The notes under the pieces are model-generated. The model was not told where the DNA came from and searched no databases. It saw only the letters and a list, made by a program, of their open reading frames with translations. A stretch of 55,687 bases of DNA from CAYNJW01 sp964397665 (lineage in GTDB: Archaea > Nanobdellota > Nanobdellia > Pacearchaeales > GW2011-AR1), in contig CAYNJW010000001.1 in assembly GCA_964397665.1 (NCBI GenBank), positions 1 through 55,687 on the forward strand, in the 5' to 3' direction. Positions 39,687-47,455 of the stretch are shown here, piece after piece. The stretch's first letter is position 1; the number at the start of each line of letters is the position of its first letter. A program made the position numbers and the translations under genes.

Positions 39687-41444
39687 ATGAGAAAACAAAC
39701 ACCATTTGCAATCTTGGGAATTCTTGCTCTTTTACTGATAAGTTTCACAACTGTTAGTGCAAGATTTATAGAATTGCCTCAAGAAATTAATGGTTCAGTT
39801 GAACAGTCAGCTTCATTAGACTTAACCTTTACAATTAAAAATACTAACCTTACAACTAATTTAACAAATCTTAGTTTTGAGTTAAGGGATTTAATTTCTG
39901 GAGCAAATATTTTAGAGAATTCAACACAGAGTCTTTCAGTTTTACCAGAAAAAATTTTATCAGGTAAAAACATAACTGCAACATATACTATCTCAATTCC
40001 AAGTAATCAACCAGTAGGAGTTTACAAAGGAAATTTAACTATTTGGGCAAAAGCAAAGAAAAAGGTTCATTCAAATTTATCAATCACAATTAATGTAACT
40101 GAGGCAGCACCTTTACCACAAGGTTGTACAGATCCTACAGCAAATAATACTAATTCAACACCTGTAATTTCAAATAATAGTTTATGTACTTTTTCAAAGA
40201 TTTTAAGAAATTTCTGTAAAACTGGAAAGAACGAAGGGAGCGATATAGTATTAAAATCTGTTAAAGACAAATCAGATGTTAAAGATAAGTGGGAATGGAA
40301 ACCTTTAGAAAAGGTTGAAATCGATGTAAAGGTTAAAAATGATGGAAACGATGATGAAGATTATGTTGCAGAGTTATACTTCCTTGATAGTTCAGGAAAA
40401 GAAGTTGATTTAGCAGATGACTCCGAGGATTTAGAAGAAGAGTTTTCAATCGACGAAGGCGAGAGAGAAACAATCACTTTTAATTTTGATATCGATGGAG
40501 ATGTAGAACAAGGAGATTACACATTATATGTTAAAGTTTATCAAGATGATGATGAAGAAAATGAATGTAAAACATTTACTTATAAAGATGAGAGCGATTT
40601 AGACAATATTAAAATTGAAAAGAAAAAACACGATGTTATTGTTAAAGAAGTAGATGGTCAAACAACTGCAAAAGCTGGAGAGACAGTTACTTTCGAAGTT
40701 AAAATTGCGAATGTTGGTAGAAACGACGAAGATAAGGTAAAGGTTATAGCTTATAACAAAGACTTAGGTTTATTAAAATCAAAAATAATCAGTGACTTAG
40801 ATGAGGGAGAAAGAGACACTGTTACAATGTTAGTTCAAATACCTTTCGATGCTTTAGAAAAAGATTATTCAATTGTATTTTCAACTGAATTTAAATATGA
40901 TGACAATGACGAAACATTTGATGATGAATCAGATACTGACGATGATATTACTCACACAATAAGTGTATTAGAAGGAGTTTCAAGTGACCCTTCAATTGGA
41001 GCTAAATTAGTTTCAGATGCAGTTGTTGGAAAAGAATTAGAAGTTGAAATTGCAGTTAGAAACAACGGAAAGACTGACGGAATTTTTAGTATTACTCTTC
41101 AAGGTTCAGAAGATTGGTCAAGCGAAGTTTCATTATCTAAGAAAGTTTTAACTTTAGGAGCAGGAGAAACAAAATCAGTGATTGCAAAATTCAAACCAAC
41201 AGAAGTTGGGAATAACAAGTTTACAGTTTTCGTTACAGCAAATGGAAAGAATGTTAAACAAGATGTTGCAGTTAATGTTTCAGAAAATACAGGGTTCTTA
41301 ACAGGAGCTTTCGCAAGTTTAGGATTGGGGACAGCAGGAATTTATTTAGTTGGAGCAATAGTATTATTAGCTATCTTAATTTTAGTGGTTTTAATTATCA
41401 AATTAGTTATGCCTTCAAAAAGAGTAGTAAGAAGAGAGTTTTAG
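39687..41444 (+). CDS. Large surface protein with CARDB-like repeats and C-terminal membrane anchor
   Basis: A 585-residue protein. It has a signal peptide in the first about 25 residues (hydrophobic core PFAILGILALLLISFTTVSA), several Ig/CARDB-like beta domains (about 30-145, 200-310, 325-430 and 440-540), very acidic central parts, then one membrane helix at about 553-577 and a basic tail PSKRVVRREF. NxT/NxS sites are frequent at the N-terminal part. The layout anchor-plus-basic-tail fits a substrate of a sortase-like enzyme; an archaeosortase-like gene follows 34 bp later. The classic PGF or PEF signal is not evident. Confidence 0.8.
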   Translation: MRKQTPFAILGILALLLISFTTVSARFIELPQEINGSVEQSASLDLTFTIKNTNLTTNLTNLSFELRDLISGANILENSTQSLSVLPEKILSGKNITATYTISIPSNQPVGVYKGNLTIWAKAKKKVHSNLSITINVTEAAPLPQGCTDPTANNTNSTPVISNNSLCTFSKILRNFCKTGKNEGSDIVLKSVKDKSDVKDKWEWKPLEKVEIDVKVKNDGNDDEDYVAELYFLDSSGKEVDLADDSEDLEEEFSIDEGERETITFNFDIDGDVEQGDYTLYVKVYQDDDEENECKTFTYKDESDLDNIKIEKKKHDVIVKEVDGQTTAKAGETVTFEVKIANVGRNDEDKVKVIAYNKDLGLLKSKIISDLDEGERDTVTMLVQIPFDALEKDYSIVFSTEFKYDDNDETFDDESDTDDDITHTISVLEGVSSDPSIGAKLVSDAVVGKELEVEIAVRNNGKTDGIFSITLQGSEDWSSEVSLSKKVLTLGAGETKSVIAKFKPTEVGNNKFTVFVTANGKNVKQDVAVNVSENTGFLTGAFASLGLGTAGIYLVGAIVLLAILILVVLIIKLVMPSKRVVRREF

Positions 41445-41478
41445 TTAGTTTTATTAATCCTTCTTTGTTTATTTATCT

Positions 41479-42060
41479 ATGAGTTTAACAAAGTCTGATA
41501 GGAAATTTTTGTTTATTTCGTTAAGATACTTTTTAATTTTAATTTTAAGCTTAGGAAATTTAGCAATTTTTTATAAAATTTTTACTCCTTTAACAATTAA
41601 TTTTTCAGTATATTTTTTAAGTATGATTGATAAAGGGACCGTTCTTTTAGGAAATATTATTTTATTTAAGACGGCAACAATTATGATTGTCCCAGCTTGT
41701 ATAGCCGGTTCAGCTTATTTTCTTTTAACAATCTTGTCATTATCTGTTTCAGAAATTAGCATAACTAAGAGATTAGGGGTTTTGCTTTTCACTTTGGCTT
41801 CATTTTTCACATTAAATGTTGCAAGAATAGTTTTATTTTCAAATATCACAAACATTACATTGTTTAATATGATTCATTTAATCGGATGGTATTTCTTATC
41901 AATAGGTTTTGTTATTTTAATTTGGTTTTCAGCTGTAAAGATTTTTAGATTAAAGACTTACCCAATATATACAGATTTCAAGTTTATTTTTTCTAAAACT
42001 ATTTTTAATAAGAACTTAACTAAGAAGACTAAGAATTTCAAGAGAAGGAAGAAGAATTAG
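41479..42060 (+). CDS. Archaeosortase/exosortase-family transpeptidase
   Basis: A 193-residue membrane protein with about six helices. The catalytic triad of the family is visible: Cys 74 in VPACIAGSAYF, Arg 116 in LNVARIVLF, His 133 in NMIHLIGW, in the correct order and membrane context. These enzymes cleave and re-attach surface proteins, often to lipids. The gene follows the CARDB-like surface protein, a likely substrate. The C-terminal 35 residues are basic and cytoplasmic. Its 3' end overlaps the convergent gene at 42016 by 45 bp. Confidence 0.82.
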   Translation: MSLTKSDRKFLFISLRYFLILILSLGNLAIFYKIFTPLTINFSVYFLSMIDKGTVLLGNIILFKTATIMIVPACIAGSAYFLLTILSLSVSEISITKRLGVLLFTLASFFTLNVARIVLFSNITNITLFNMIHLIGWYFLSIGFVILIWFSAVKIFRLKTYPIYTDFKFIFSKTIFNKNLTKKTKNFKRRKKN

Positions 42061-42492
42061 TATTCCAGCAATTATTACACCAATAGCTATTGACATTATG
42101 CTTTTTTTCCTATCTAAATTCATAACCCATGCAACGGTTGTACCAGTCCAAGCACCTGTTCCAGGAAGCGGAATTGCAACAAATAAAACTAATGCTAACC
42201 AACTAAATTTACTCATTCTTTTTTCAAGTTTGCTACTTTTTTTATGAATCTTATTTAATATTTTTTTGAAGTGTTTTTCATAAAATTTTATTTTTAAAAA
42301 GCTTTCATGGAGATTATCAAAAAACCAAAAGATAAAGAAAATCATCAGGATATTCAAGGTCAAAACCAAAATAAAAAAAGGAATTACAGGTAAGTTATTT
42401 TTGAGAACATATTCGAGAACTAATGGAAGGCCCAATCTCAATTCAGTTATTGGCAAGATTGTCAAAATAAGTCCAAGAATTAAATTGTTCAT
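42016..42492 (-). CDS. Small multidrug-export-like membrane protein (COG2426 type)
   Basis: A 158-residue protein with helices at about 3-28, 35-60, 97-118 and 133-156. The stretch PITELRLGLPLVLEY near the start and VAIPLPGTGAWTGTTVAWVM in the second half are features of this family, whose transport role is only inferred. The gene overlaps the 3' end of the archaeosortase gene by 45 bp on the opposite strand. Confidence 0.8.
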   Translation of the reverse strand: MNNLILGLILTILPITELRLGLPLVLEYVLKNNLPVIPFFILVLTLNILMIFFIFWFFDNLHESFLKIKFYEKHFKKILNKIHKKSSKLEKRMSKFSWLALVLFVAIPLPGTGAWTGTTVAWVMNLDRKKSIMSIAIGVIIAGILILLPSLEILSLLS

Positions 42493-42517
42493 TAGTAAGG
42501 AAGATTATTTAATTTAT

Positions 42518-43231
42518 TCATACTTTTTTACCACTAACTTTTCCTAAAACGCCTATGATAAATCTTTCACCAAGAGGAATTGCGTCTTCACATTTTGCAA
42601 TTCTAAATTCATAACAGTTTGAATTTTCAGTATTCTGAACTATTTCTGTTTGATTTGATTTTTTAATTAAATAAACTGTTAAGTGTTTTGAAGCATTTTC
42701 ACAACTAATCGGTTTTAGTCCACTTAAATTAGCTCTTGCAGGATTAACATAAGTGTAATTTGTTTTAATATTCGAAGCACTTAAAAAAATACCTTGAGTA
42801 ACGCCCATAACTGAGGTTTGTCTTTGACATTCTTCAACAGATGAATCGTAAGTTATTACTGCTTTTCGTCTAACTCCAAGATTTCCCTTTATAGGAAATT
42901 TAATTGTTCGTGGATCATTACGAAGCCAAGCATTATAGATTGGATATCCAGCCCCCAATTTAAATTTAGAATGCCAATAAGGGACTTTATTATCGATTAC
43001 TTTTTCCCATTTAACACCTGCATAATTAAAATTATTCATATAGTTATTTTGATAAAAGTAAATTCCAAGGAATAGAATAAACACAAAAGCAATAATGCTG
43101 AAGAACCAAATTAATTGTTTATCTTCTCTTTTCAAAACTCTTTTCAATCTTTTCTTTTTTAGCTTTGCTTCTCTAACTTTGGAATTTTTCTTAGAAACCT
43201 TTTTTACACTCTTTTTTTTAGCTTTTGCCAT
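42518..43231 (-). CDS. Membrane-anchored extracytoplasmic protein with conserved-looking cysteines
   Basis: A 237-residue protein. The first 35 residues are very lysine/arginine-rich; a membrane helix follows at about 43-62; then an outer domain of about 170 residues with Cys in EECQRQ, SCENASK, NCYEF and KCEDAI and several N-x-T/S sites. It may form disulfides. The order helix-beta domain-NC-end resembles the gene at 43261, so both may be distant relatives. Function unknown. Gap to its upstream neighbour is about 29 bp, likely one operon. Confidence 0.6.
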   Translation of the reverse strand: MAKAKKKSVKKVSKKNSKVREAKLKKKRLKRVLKREDKQLIWFFSIIAFVFILFLGIYFYQNNYMNNFNYAGVKWEKVIDNKVPYWHSKFKLGAGYPIYNAWLRNDPRTIKFPIKGNLGVRRKAVITYDSSVEECQRQTSVMGVTQGIFLSASNIKTNYTYVNPARANLSGLKPISCENASKHLTVYLIKKSNQTEIVQNTENSNCYEFRIAKCEDAIPLGERFIIGVLGKVSGKKV

Positions 43232-43260
43232 ATTCTTAGATTATTTTTAAATTTATAAAC

Positions 43261-43815
43261 TTATCTCAAATTAAATAGGCGATAGTTAAAAGCATCAACA
43301 CCTTTTACATAATCTCTTGAGATATAAACACAATTGTTTTCTTTCCAAACTTTGTCTCCTTCACTATCGGTAAAAATAATTATATTATTTTCTTCACAAT
43401 TTTTAATTGGTAAATTTTCACTACAATTAGTTATACAAGCTTCTTGAAATCTCGAAATTATTCCTTGAAGATTATTAACAATTAATTCACTATCTCTTGC
43501 AGAATTTACAAAATATAGGGGTTTATCAGAATAATCTTTTATAGAATAATTTCCAAGAATTGTCACATTTTTAATTTCTTCTGGAGAATATTGGAATAAT
43601 AGTTTAGTATTTTTAAGATTCCAAAAACCATTATGTTTTAAGAATTCATTTCCATTATATGTTAATTTTTGATTAGTATTTTGAGAATTATTTTGACTCA
43701 TCAAGGCAAAACCCAGTGTTGAAGCAGTCATTAAAAAAATCATGACAATTCCCATAATCATATTGTTTCTTTTTCTAATCTTTTCAAAGTCTTTTTGTTT
43801 TTTTAGTCTATTCAT
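43261..43815 (-). CDS. Membrane-anchored extracytoplasmic protein, possible relative of the gene at 42518
   Basis: A 184-residue protein with a basic head, one helix at about 18-40, and an outer domain containing LLFQYSPEEIKNVTIL, PLYFVNSARDSELIVNNL and Cys in EACITNC, IKNCEEN and NNCVYIS. Four cysteines and N-linked-type sites suggest a folded outer domain with disulfides. No family recognised. It is transcribed toward the gene at 42518 and away from the S-layer terminator. Confidence 0.6.
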   Translation of the reverse strand: MNRLKKQKDFEKIRKRNNMIMGIVMIFLMTASTLGFALMSQNNSQNTNQKLTYNGNEFLKHNGFWNLKNTKLLFQYSPEEIKNVTILGNYSIKDYSDKPLYFVNSARDSELIVNNLQGIISRFQEACITNCSENLPIKNCEENNIIIFTDSEGDKVWKENNCVYISRDYVKGVDAFNYRLFNLR

Positions 43816-43923
43816 ATAATAATTATAAAATCTTCCTATTATAATCTTTACGGTTTGACAAGTTTATCAGACTTTAATTTAATATAAAATAAAAGAGAAT
43901 ACTTTTTCCCCTTTTGGAGAAAA

Positions 43924-43962
43924 ATAAAAAATAAAAAAAAAGAAAAAATGGGCCGAAGCCCA
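43924..43962 (-). terminator. UUCG-hairpin terminator of the S-layer gene
   Basis: On the minus strand TGGGC-TTCG-GCCCA (43949-43962) is followed by TTTTTTCTTTTTTTTTATTT. A stable tetraloop hairpin with a long T-run is unusually strong for this genome and sits 18 bp after the S-layer stop codon. Archaeal termination mainly needs the T-run; the hairpin may also protect the abundant mRNA's 3' end. Confidence 0.8.
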
Positions 43963-43979
43963 AAGTTTTAGCTTTGTAC

Positions 43980-46262
43980 TTATGCAGCAACTAAGGATGC
44001 GTCAGCAGCAGTAGTGTCTTCAAGAACATATTTCTTTCCAGCAGAAACGTCTAAGTCTTTAGCAGCTTTAAGAGCTACTTCAGCTTTAACAGTATCAGCC
44101 GCAGAATAACCAGCAACTAAAAGAGCAATATTTCCTTCATTCTCGAAAGATTGAATTAATACTCCACCATTAGCAACTCCAGTTTTTTCCGTGAAATCTG
44201 CCAAACAAGTTTCACCACCTTCTAATACTAGTAACTTTCTAGCTACAGTGTTTACACAATTTCCACCTACAACAACAAGGTTTTTACCTGTTGTGTCTGC
44301 GTCATCGTTAACAACCACAGCGTTAATTTCACTAGCACTAGTTGTGCCACCAGCAACTACACTTAAGTCTACACTAACTTCTTCACCATTATAAAGAACT
44401 TGGAAATCATTAGTATCTCCTGTTTTATCAAGTACTACTTTTGAAGCTAATTCTGAAAAAGAGTATCCAAGATACTTGTCTTTGTTAAGAGTTTCTTTCA
44501 CCTTAACAGTTGTACCTGTAACATAAATTCCATCTTTATCTTCACAGTTGATAGTAGCATTAAAACTAGGTCCACCAGCGATAACTGAGTCTTTATCTTC
44601 TTGGTCAAAAATCATTGTCCAATCAGTATGGTTAAATATACCTCCAGAGCTTATATCTGATAATGTAGGAAGCATTATTTTTAATCCTTCTTTAGTTACA
44701 ATTCTATCTCCATAAACTTTTCCACCAGAAGTGGAAGTACTTATTTCAATAGTTGCATTTTCATCAGACTGGTTACCAACAAAAGTAAGAGTGATATCAT
44801 CAAGATCTACATAATCAGATTTATCCTCTAACAAAATATTGTCTTTGTCACCAGCTAAATAAGCTAACTCAACAGTTGGTTCATCATCAGTGTTGCTATC
44901 TACATTATCTAAAGTGAATGCAAAAGTATATCCTTCATCGTCCTTTATATAAGTAACAACAAAAGATGTATCTTCAGATTCTCTAAGAGTAACATTGAAA
45001 GCATCGCCGTTAGTTCCAGTAGTATTAAGAAGACTATCTGAGTCTTCACCAACACCAGTGAAATTCTTATCTGCATCATTATCCCTATATAAAATAGGAA
45101 GATCTAATGAACCATCAAGAATTTCTGTTTCTAAACTAACATAGTCATCATTCGGTTTTAAAGTTGTTTCTTCAGCAGAACCAAAATTAGCACCAGTATA
45201 GACTAATTGAATACTATCAAAGATAGGCATTGTAGCAGTTTCATAGCCAGTTTCACCAGTCAAAAATAACTCTTTATCGGTTTCCCAAGATAAACCTATT
45301 TTTGAACCAGTTCCATTAACCTTAACTGAAGCTTTTAAGCTTTTTTCAGTTTCAGTATTAACTTTAACCTTTTTACCATCTTCAAGAGTAATTTTACCCT
45401 TACCAATAGCAAATTCTACACTATTCTTAATTGTTTCTTTTGAAGAAGATCTAACTTCTTTAGCAACAATATAGACATCATTTTTCAATTTGTCATAGTT
45501 TCCTGAAGAAAGCTTTTTAGCTTCTTCTCCATTAACTGTAAGAACTGCACCATCATCATAAATAACTGCACTAACAGTGTAATCTACACCATCAACACTA
45601 AGTGTTGTGGATTCTCCTTGAGAGATTGTAGAACTGGATGAAGCATCAAGTAACTCTAATTTATTTTCACTAGCAGTTAAAACATAAAAGTCTTTTCCTG
45701 CAATTGTTAAATCAGTAGTTTCTAATGCATCTGTTTCAATACTATCTTCAAAAGTTAAGTTATAAGTTAAAACCTGTTCATTGTCAGCATAATGCATTCC
45801 TAATGTAACTTGTTTATCCTTATAATCTTTATCTTTGATTAATTCAACAGATTTATTAGTTAAGTAGATTTTTTGGTTATAATCTATTTCTGTGTTGTTT
45901 ATGTCTTCATAAACACCATCAGCTAAGAAACCCTTTAAATCTTTATCATCTAATTTACCTTGAGGAAGAACATTGAATATTCCTTCTCCTAAGTTGAATG
46001 AATCTTTAGTTTTTTCAATAGTAAAGTTTTCACCACCTGTAACTGTTGTAACTTTCTTTAGTCCATCCGCAGCGGAATTAAGACTAAGAGAAATAGCTGT
46101 TGCAACACCTTGATCAGTAGCATCAGCACCATTTGTTCCTAAAACCACAGCTACATTTTTATCCAAAATTTGATTAGGATAAGAAGCCGCAGCAGCGAAA
46201 CCCATAGTGGAACTAACCATCAAAGCACCTGCAAGTATTGTCGCAATTTGTTTAATTTTCAT
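43980..46262 (-). CDS. S-layer protein
   Basis: A 760-residue protein with a signal peptide (core IATILAGALMVSSTMGFAAA) followed by SYPNQILDKNVAVVLGTNGA, the opening of the archaeal S-layer family in which a segment resembling putative cell-wall-binding N-terminal domains comes first. The rest is acidic, Thr/Ser-rich and beta-stranded, with repeats such as VTLGMHYADNEQVLTYNLTF. There is no C-terminal membrane helix. It likely forms the outer coat. Strong expression is suggested by a good ribosome binding site (AAAGGAGG, 12 nt before the ATG), a structured leader and a strong terminator. Confidence 0.88.
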   Translation of the reverse strand: MKIKQIATILAGALMVSSTMGFAAAASYPNQILDKNVAVVLGTNGADATDQGVATAISLSLNSAADGLKKVTTVTGGENFTIEKTKDSFNLGEGIFNVLPQGKLDDKDLKGFLADGVYEDINNTEIDYNQKIYLTNKSVELIKDKDYKDKQVTLGMHYADNEQVLTYNLTFEDSIETDALETTDLTIAGKDFYVLTASENKLELLDASSSSTISQGESTTLSVDGVDYTVSAVIYDDGAVLTVNGEEAKKLSSGNYDKLKNDVYIVAKEVRSSSKETIKNSVEFAIGKGKITLEDGKKVKVNTETEKSLKASVKVNGTGSKIGLSWETDKELFLTGETGYETATMPIFDSIQLVYTGANFGSAEETTLKPNDDYVSLETEILDGSLDLPILYRDNDADKNFTGVGEDSDSLLNTTGTNGDAFNVTLRESEDTSFVVTYIKDDEGYTFAFTLDNVDSNTDDEPTVELAYLAGDKDNILLEDKSDYVDLDDITLTFVGNQSDENATIEISTSTSGGKVYGDRIVTKEGLKIMLPTLSDISSGGIFNHTDWTMIFDQEDKDSVIAGGPSFNATINCEDKDGIYVTGTTVKVKETLNKDKYLGYSFSELASKVVLDKTGDTNDFQVLYNGEEVSVDLSVVAGGTTSASEINAVVVNDDADTTGKNLVVVGGNCVNTVARKLLVLEGGETCLADFTEKTGVANGGVLIQSFENEGNIALLVAGYSAADTVKAEVALKAAKDLDVSAGKKYVLEDTTAADASLVAA

Positions 46263-46445
46263 TAATTTAATAACCTCCTTTCAGCACTATTAGTTGTTTA
46301 ACCGCCTTTATCAAGGCTCCGCGTTAACGGATTCAGCATGTCTAATAGCCTGGCCGGTTCTCATGACTAGGGAATCACGAGTGTGTTCCATTGTTCACTA
46401 TATTTTTCAATGTCTAGTCACTGCAAGATACCTGAAGTATCTTAC
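46263..46445 (-). ncRNA. Long structured 5' leader RNA of the S-layer gene
   Basis: On the minus strand about 183 nt between the expected transcript start (near 46445) and the ATG fold into several perfect stems. 46423-46445: GTAAGATAC/GTATCTTGC hairpin at the 5' end. 46414-46420 with 46364-46370: TGACTAG/CTAGTCA, enclosing CATTG/CAATG (46408-46412 with 46389-46393) and GGAA..CAC/GTG..TTCC (46371-46389). 46342-46348 with 46287-46293: CTATTAG/CTAATAG, enclosing CCG/CGG (46319-46330) and GCCTT-GATA-AAGGC (46304-46317). The ribosome binding site lies just 3' of the last stem. No known riboswitch class was recognised. Confidence 0.6.
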
Positions 46446-46464
46446 AATTAAAAAACCCTATTTT

Positions 46465-46476
46465 CATTTATAAAGC
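46465..46476 (-). promoter_or_regulatory. TATA box of the S-layer gene
   Basis: On the minus strand it reads GCTTTATAAATG, near-consensus. About 25 nt downstream is the start of the first leader hairpin (46445), which fits transcription starting at that hairpin. Confidence 0.6.
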
Positions 46477-46798
46477 TTGCCATCTAACTATCCTCAATTA
46501 ACATTAAAACTAGTGGTTTTTGCAGGTTTGTTTATAAACCTTTCGTTATTCATAAAAAAACAACAACCAATTTTCAGAACTTTCACCTCTATTAAGCAGT
46601 TTTCAAAAAACCTATGGTCTTTAATCACATATACGTTAAATATATAAACTAAACATATCTTAGTTAGTATACCATATATTAAATATACAGCAAGGGTAAA
46701 AGATAATAATTGAAGATTTTAACAAAAAATCTTATAAAAACTTTTCAAAATAAAGTTTTTAAATTATCAATTACCGAGGATAAACGAGAAATAAACAA
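46477..46798. other. AT-rich intergenic stretch between divergent S-layer and toxin/antitoxin-like transcripts
   Basis: About 320 bp without a convincing gene. It holds a small hairpin (AGGTTT/AAACCT, 46524-46541), an imperfect inverted repeat (TATA-AACTAA with TTAGTT-AG-TATA, 46643-46671) and two copies of TTAAATATA near 46637 and 46679. These could be operator or promoter elements for the plus-strand genes. I see nothing else. Confidence 0.4.
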
Positions 46799-46822
46799 AT
46801 GGCACAAAAACAAAGAACTAAA
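46798..46822 (+). repeat. 25-bp direct repeat, copy 1 (copy 2 at 47454-47478)
   Basis: The 25 bases from 46798 (A followed by ATGGCACAAAAACAAAGAAC and then TAAA) recur exactly at 47454-47478, where they form the start of the HTH gene. In copy 1 the same reading frame continues only to TGA at 46844-46846, giving the 15-residue stub MAQKQRTKYKDLYIN. Two genes lie between the copies. Confidence 0.85.
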
Positions 46823-46846
46823 TACAAAGATTTATATATCAATTGA
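46799..46846 (+). pseudogene. Truncated start of the HTH gene at 47455
   Basis: The stub MAQKQRTKYKDLYIN shares its first eight residues, and all 24 bases encoding them, with the HTH protein at 47455 (MAQKQRTKTRYLDLNVDERG), then ends at a stop. It looks like the original 5' end of that gene, separated by insertion of the two genes at 46860-47455, or a copy produced by duplication. It may still be translated as a very short peptide. Confidence 0.45.
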
Positions 46847-46851
46847 TATAT
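46834..46851 (+). promoter_or_regulatory. Perfect 18-bp palindrome overlapping the TATA box of the toxin/antitoxin-like cassette
   Basis: ATATATCAATTGATATAT is its own reverse complement. Its left part, TTTATATATC, is a TATA-like box centred about 25 nt before the ATG at 46860, so the mRNA would be leaderless and a protein bound to the palindrome would block TBP. This is the expected arrangement for autoregulation by an HTH antitoxin. Confidence 0.6.
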
Positions 46852-46859
46852 TTTAATAT

Positions 46860-47126
46860 ATGCCTCAAAAACTAACTTCAAGAAGTCCAAATCTTCAAAC
46901 AATTTTGATGGTTGAGGACTTTATCAAGGAGAACAGTGCAGAATTTAATACTACAAATCTTTGGAAAAGTCTTCCAAGGAAAGTAATGTGGCAAACTTTC
47001 AAAATTATTATAGCCTATTTACAATCAATTAATAAGATTGCAATAGATAATGCAGGAAAAGTAGGGTATATTTGGGACGAAGTTACTGCAGAAAAGTTTT
47101 CAACTAGAAGGAGAATAGAAGTATGA
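46860..47126 (+). CDS. Putative antitoxin or small HTH-like protein
   Basis: An 88-residue basic protein starting MPQKLTSRSPNLQTILMVED. It looks helical with a winged-helix-like plan (NTTNLWKSLPRKVMWQTFKI as helix-turn-helix-like, then INKIAIDNAGKVGYIWDEV as a wing). It overlaps the toxin-like gene by 4 bp (ATGA) and follows a palindromic operator. Its position and size suit an antitoxin; sequence alone does not prove it. Confidence 0.6.
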   Translation: MPQKLTSRSPNLQTILMVEDFIKENSAEFNTTNLWKSLPRKVMWQTFKIIIAYLQSINKIAIDNAGKVGYIWDEVTAEKFSTRRRIEV

Positions 47127-47455
47127 GAATAATCAAGCCTTCTGAAGTTGTATTTGCAGATGAGAAATTAGAAACAGCGTTTAATAAGATGTCAGAAAAA
47201 GATAAAACAAAAAAGCAAATAATAAGTGCAATTAAAGAAATAAAACTTAATGCTTTTTGTGGGATTCAAGTTCCTAAGAGATTAATTCCTCGAGAGTATC
47301 TTTTGAAATATAAGATAAATAATCTGTGGAAATATGACCTTCCAGATGGTTGGAGATTAATCTATTTTGTTTCACCACAAAATAAAGTAGAAATTTTATC
47401 AATCATTCTAAACTGGCTTACACACAAAGAGTACGAGAGGTTATTTAATTATTAA
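47123..47455 (+). CDS. RelE/ParE-like toxin
   Basis: A 110-residue basic protein. The C-terminal half, YKINNLWKYDLPDGWRLIYF followed by VEILSIILNWLTHKEYERLF, matches the RelE fold, where strand residues W-R-(L/V)-I-Y and the end H-x-x-Y are typical. Such toxins cleave ribosome-bound mRNA or poison gyrase. The conserved Arg and Tyr/His positions are present. Lies between two HTH-like genes with overlaps of 4 and 1 bp. Confidence 0.72.
   Translation: MRIIKPSEVVFADEKLETAFNKMSEKDKTKKQIISAIKEIKLNAFCGIQVPKRLIPREYLLKYKINNLWKYDLPDGWRLIYFVSPQNKVEILSIILNWLTHKEYERLFNY

Noticed and set aside
46263..46445. The structured region before the S-layer gene as a 5S rRNA, tRNA, SRP RNA or RNase P RNA
   Set aside because: Signature sequences of these RNAs are absent on both strands; position between TATA box and ribosome binding site fits an mRNA leader.
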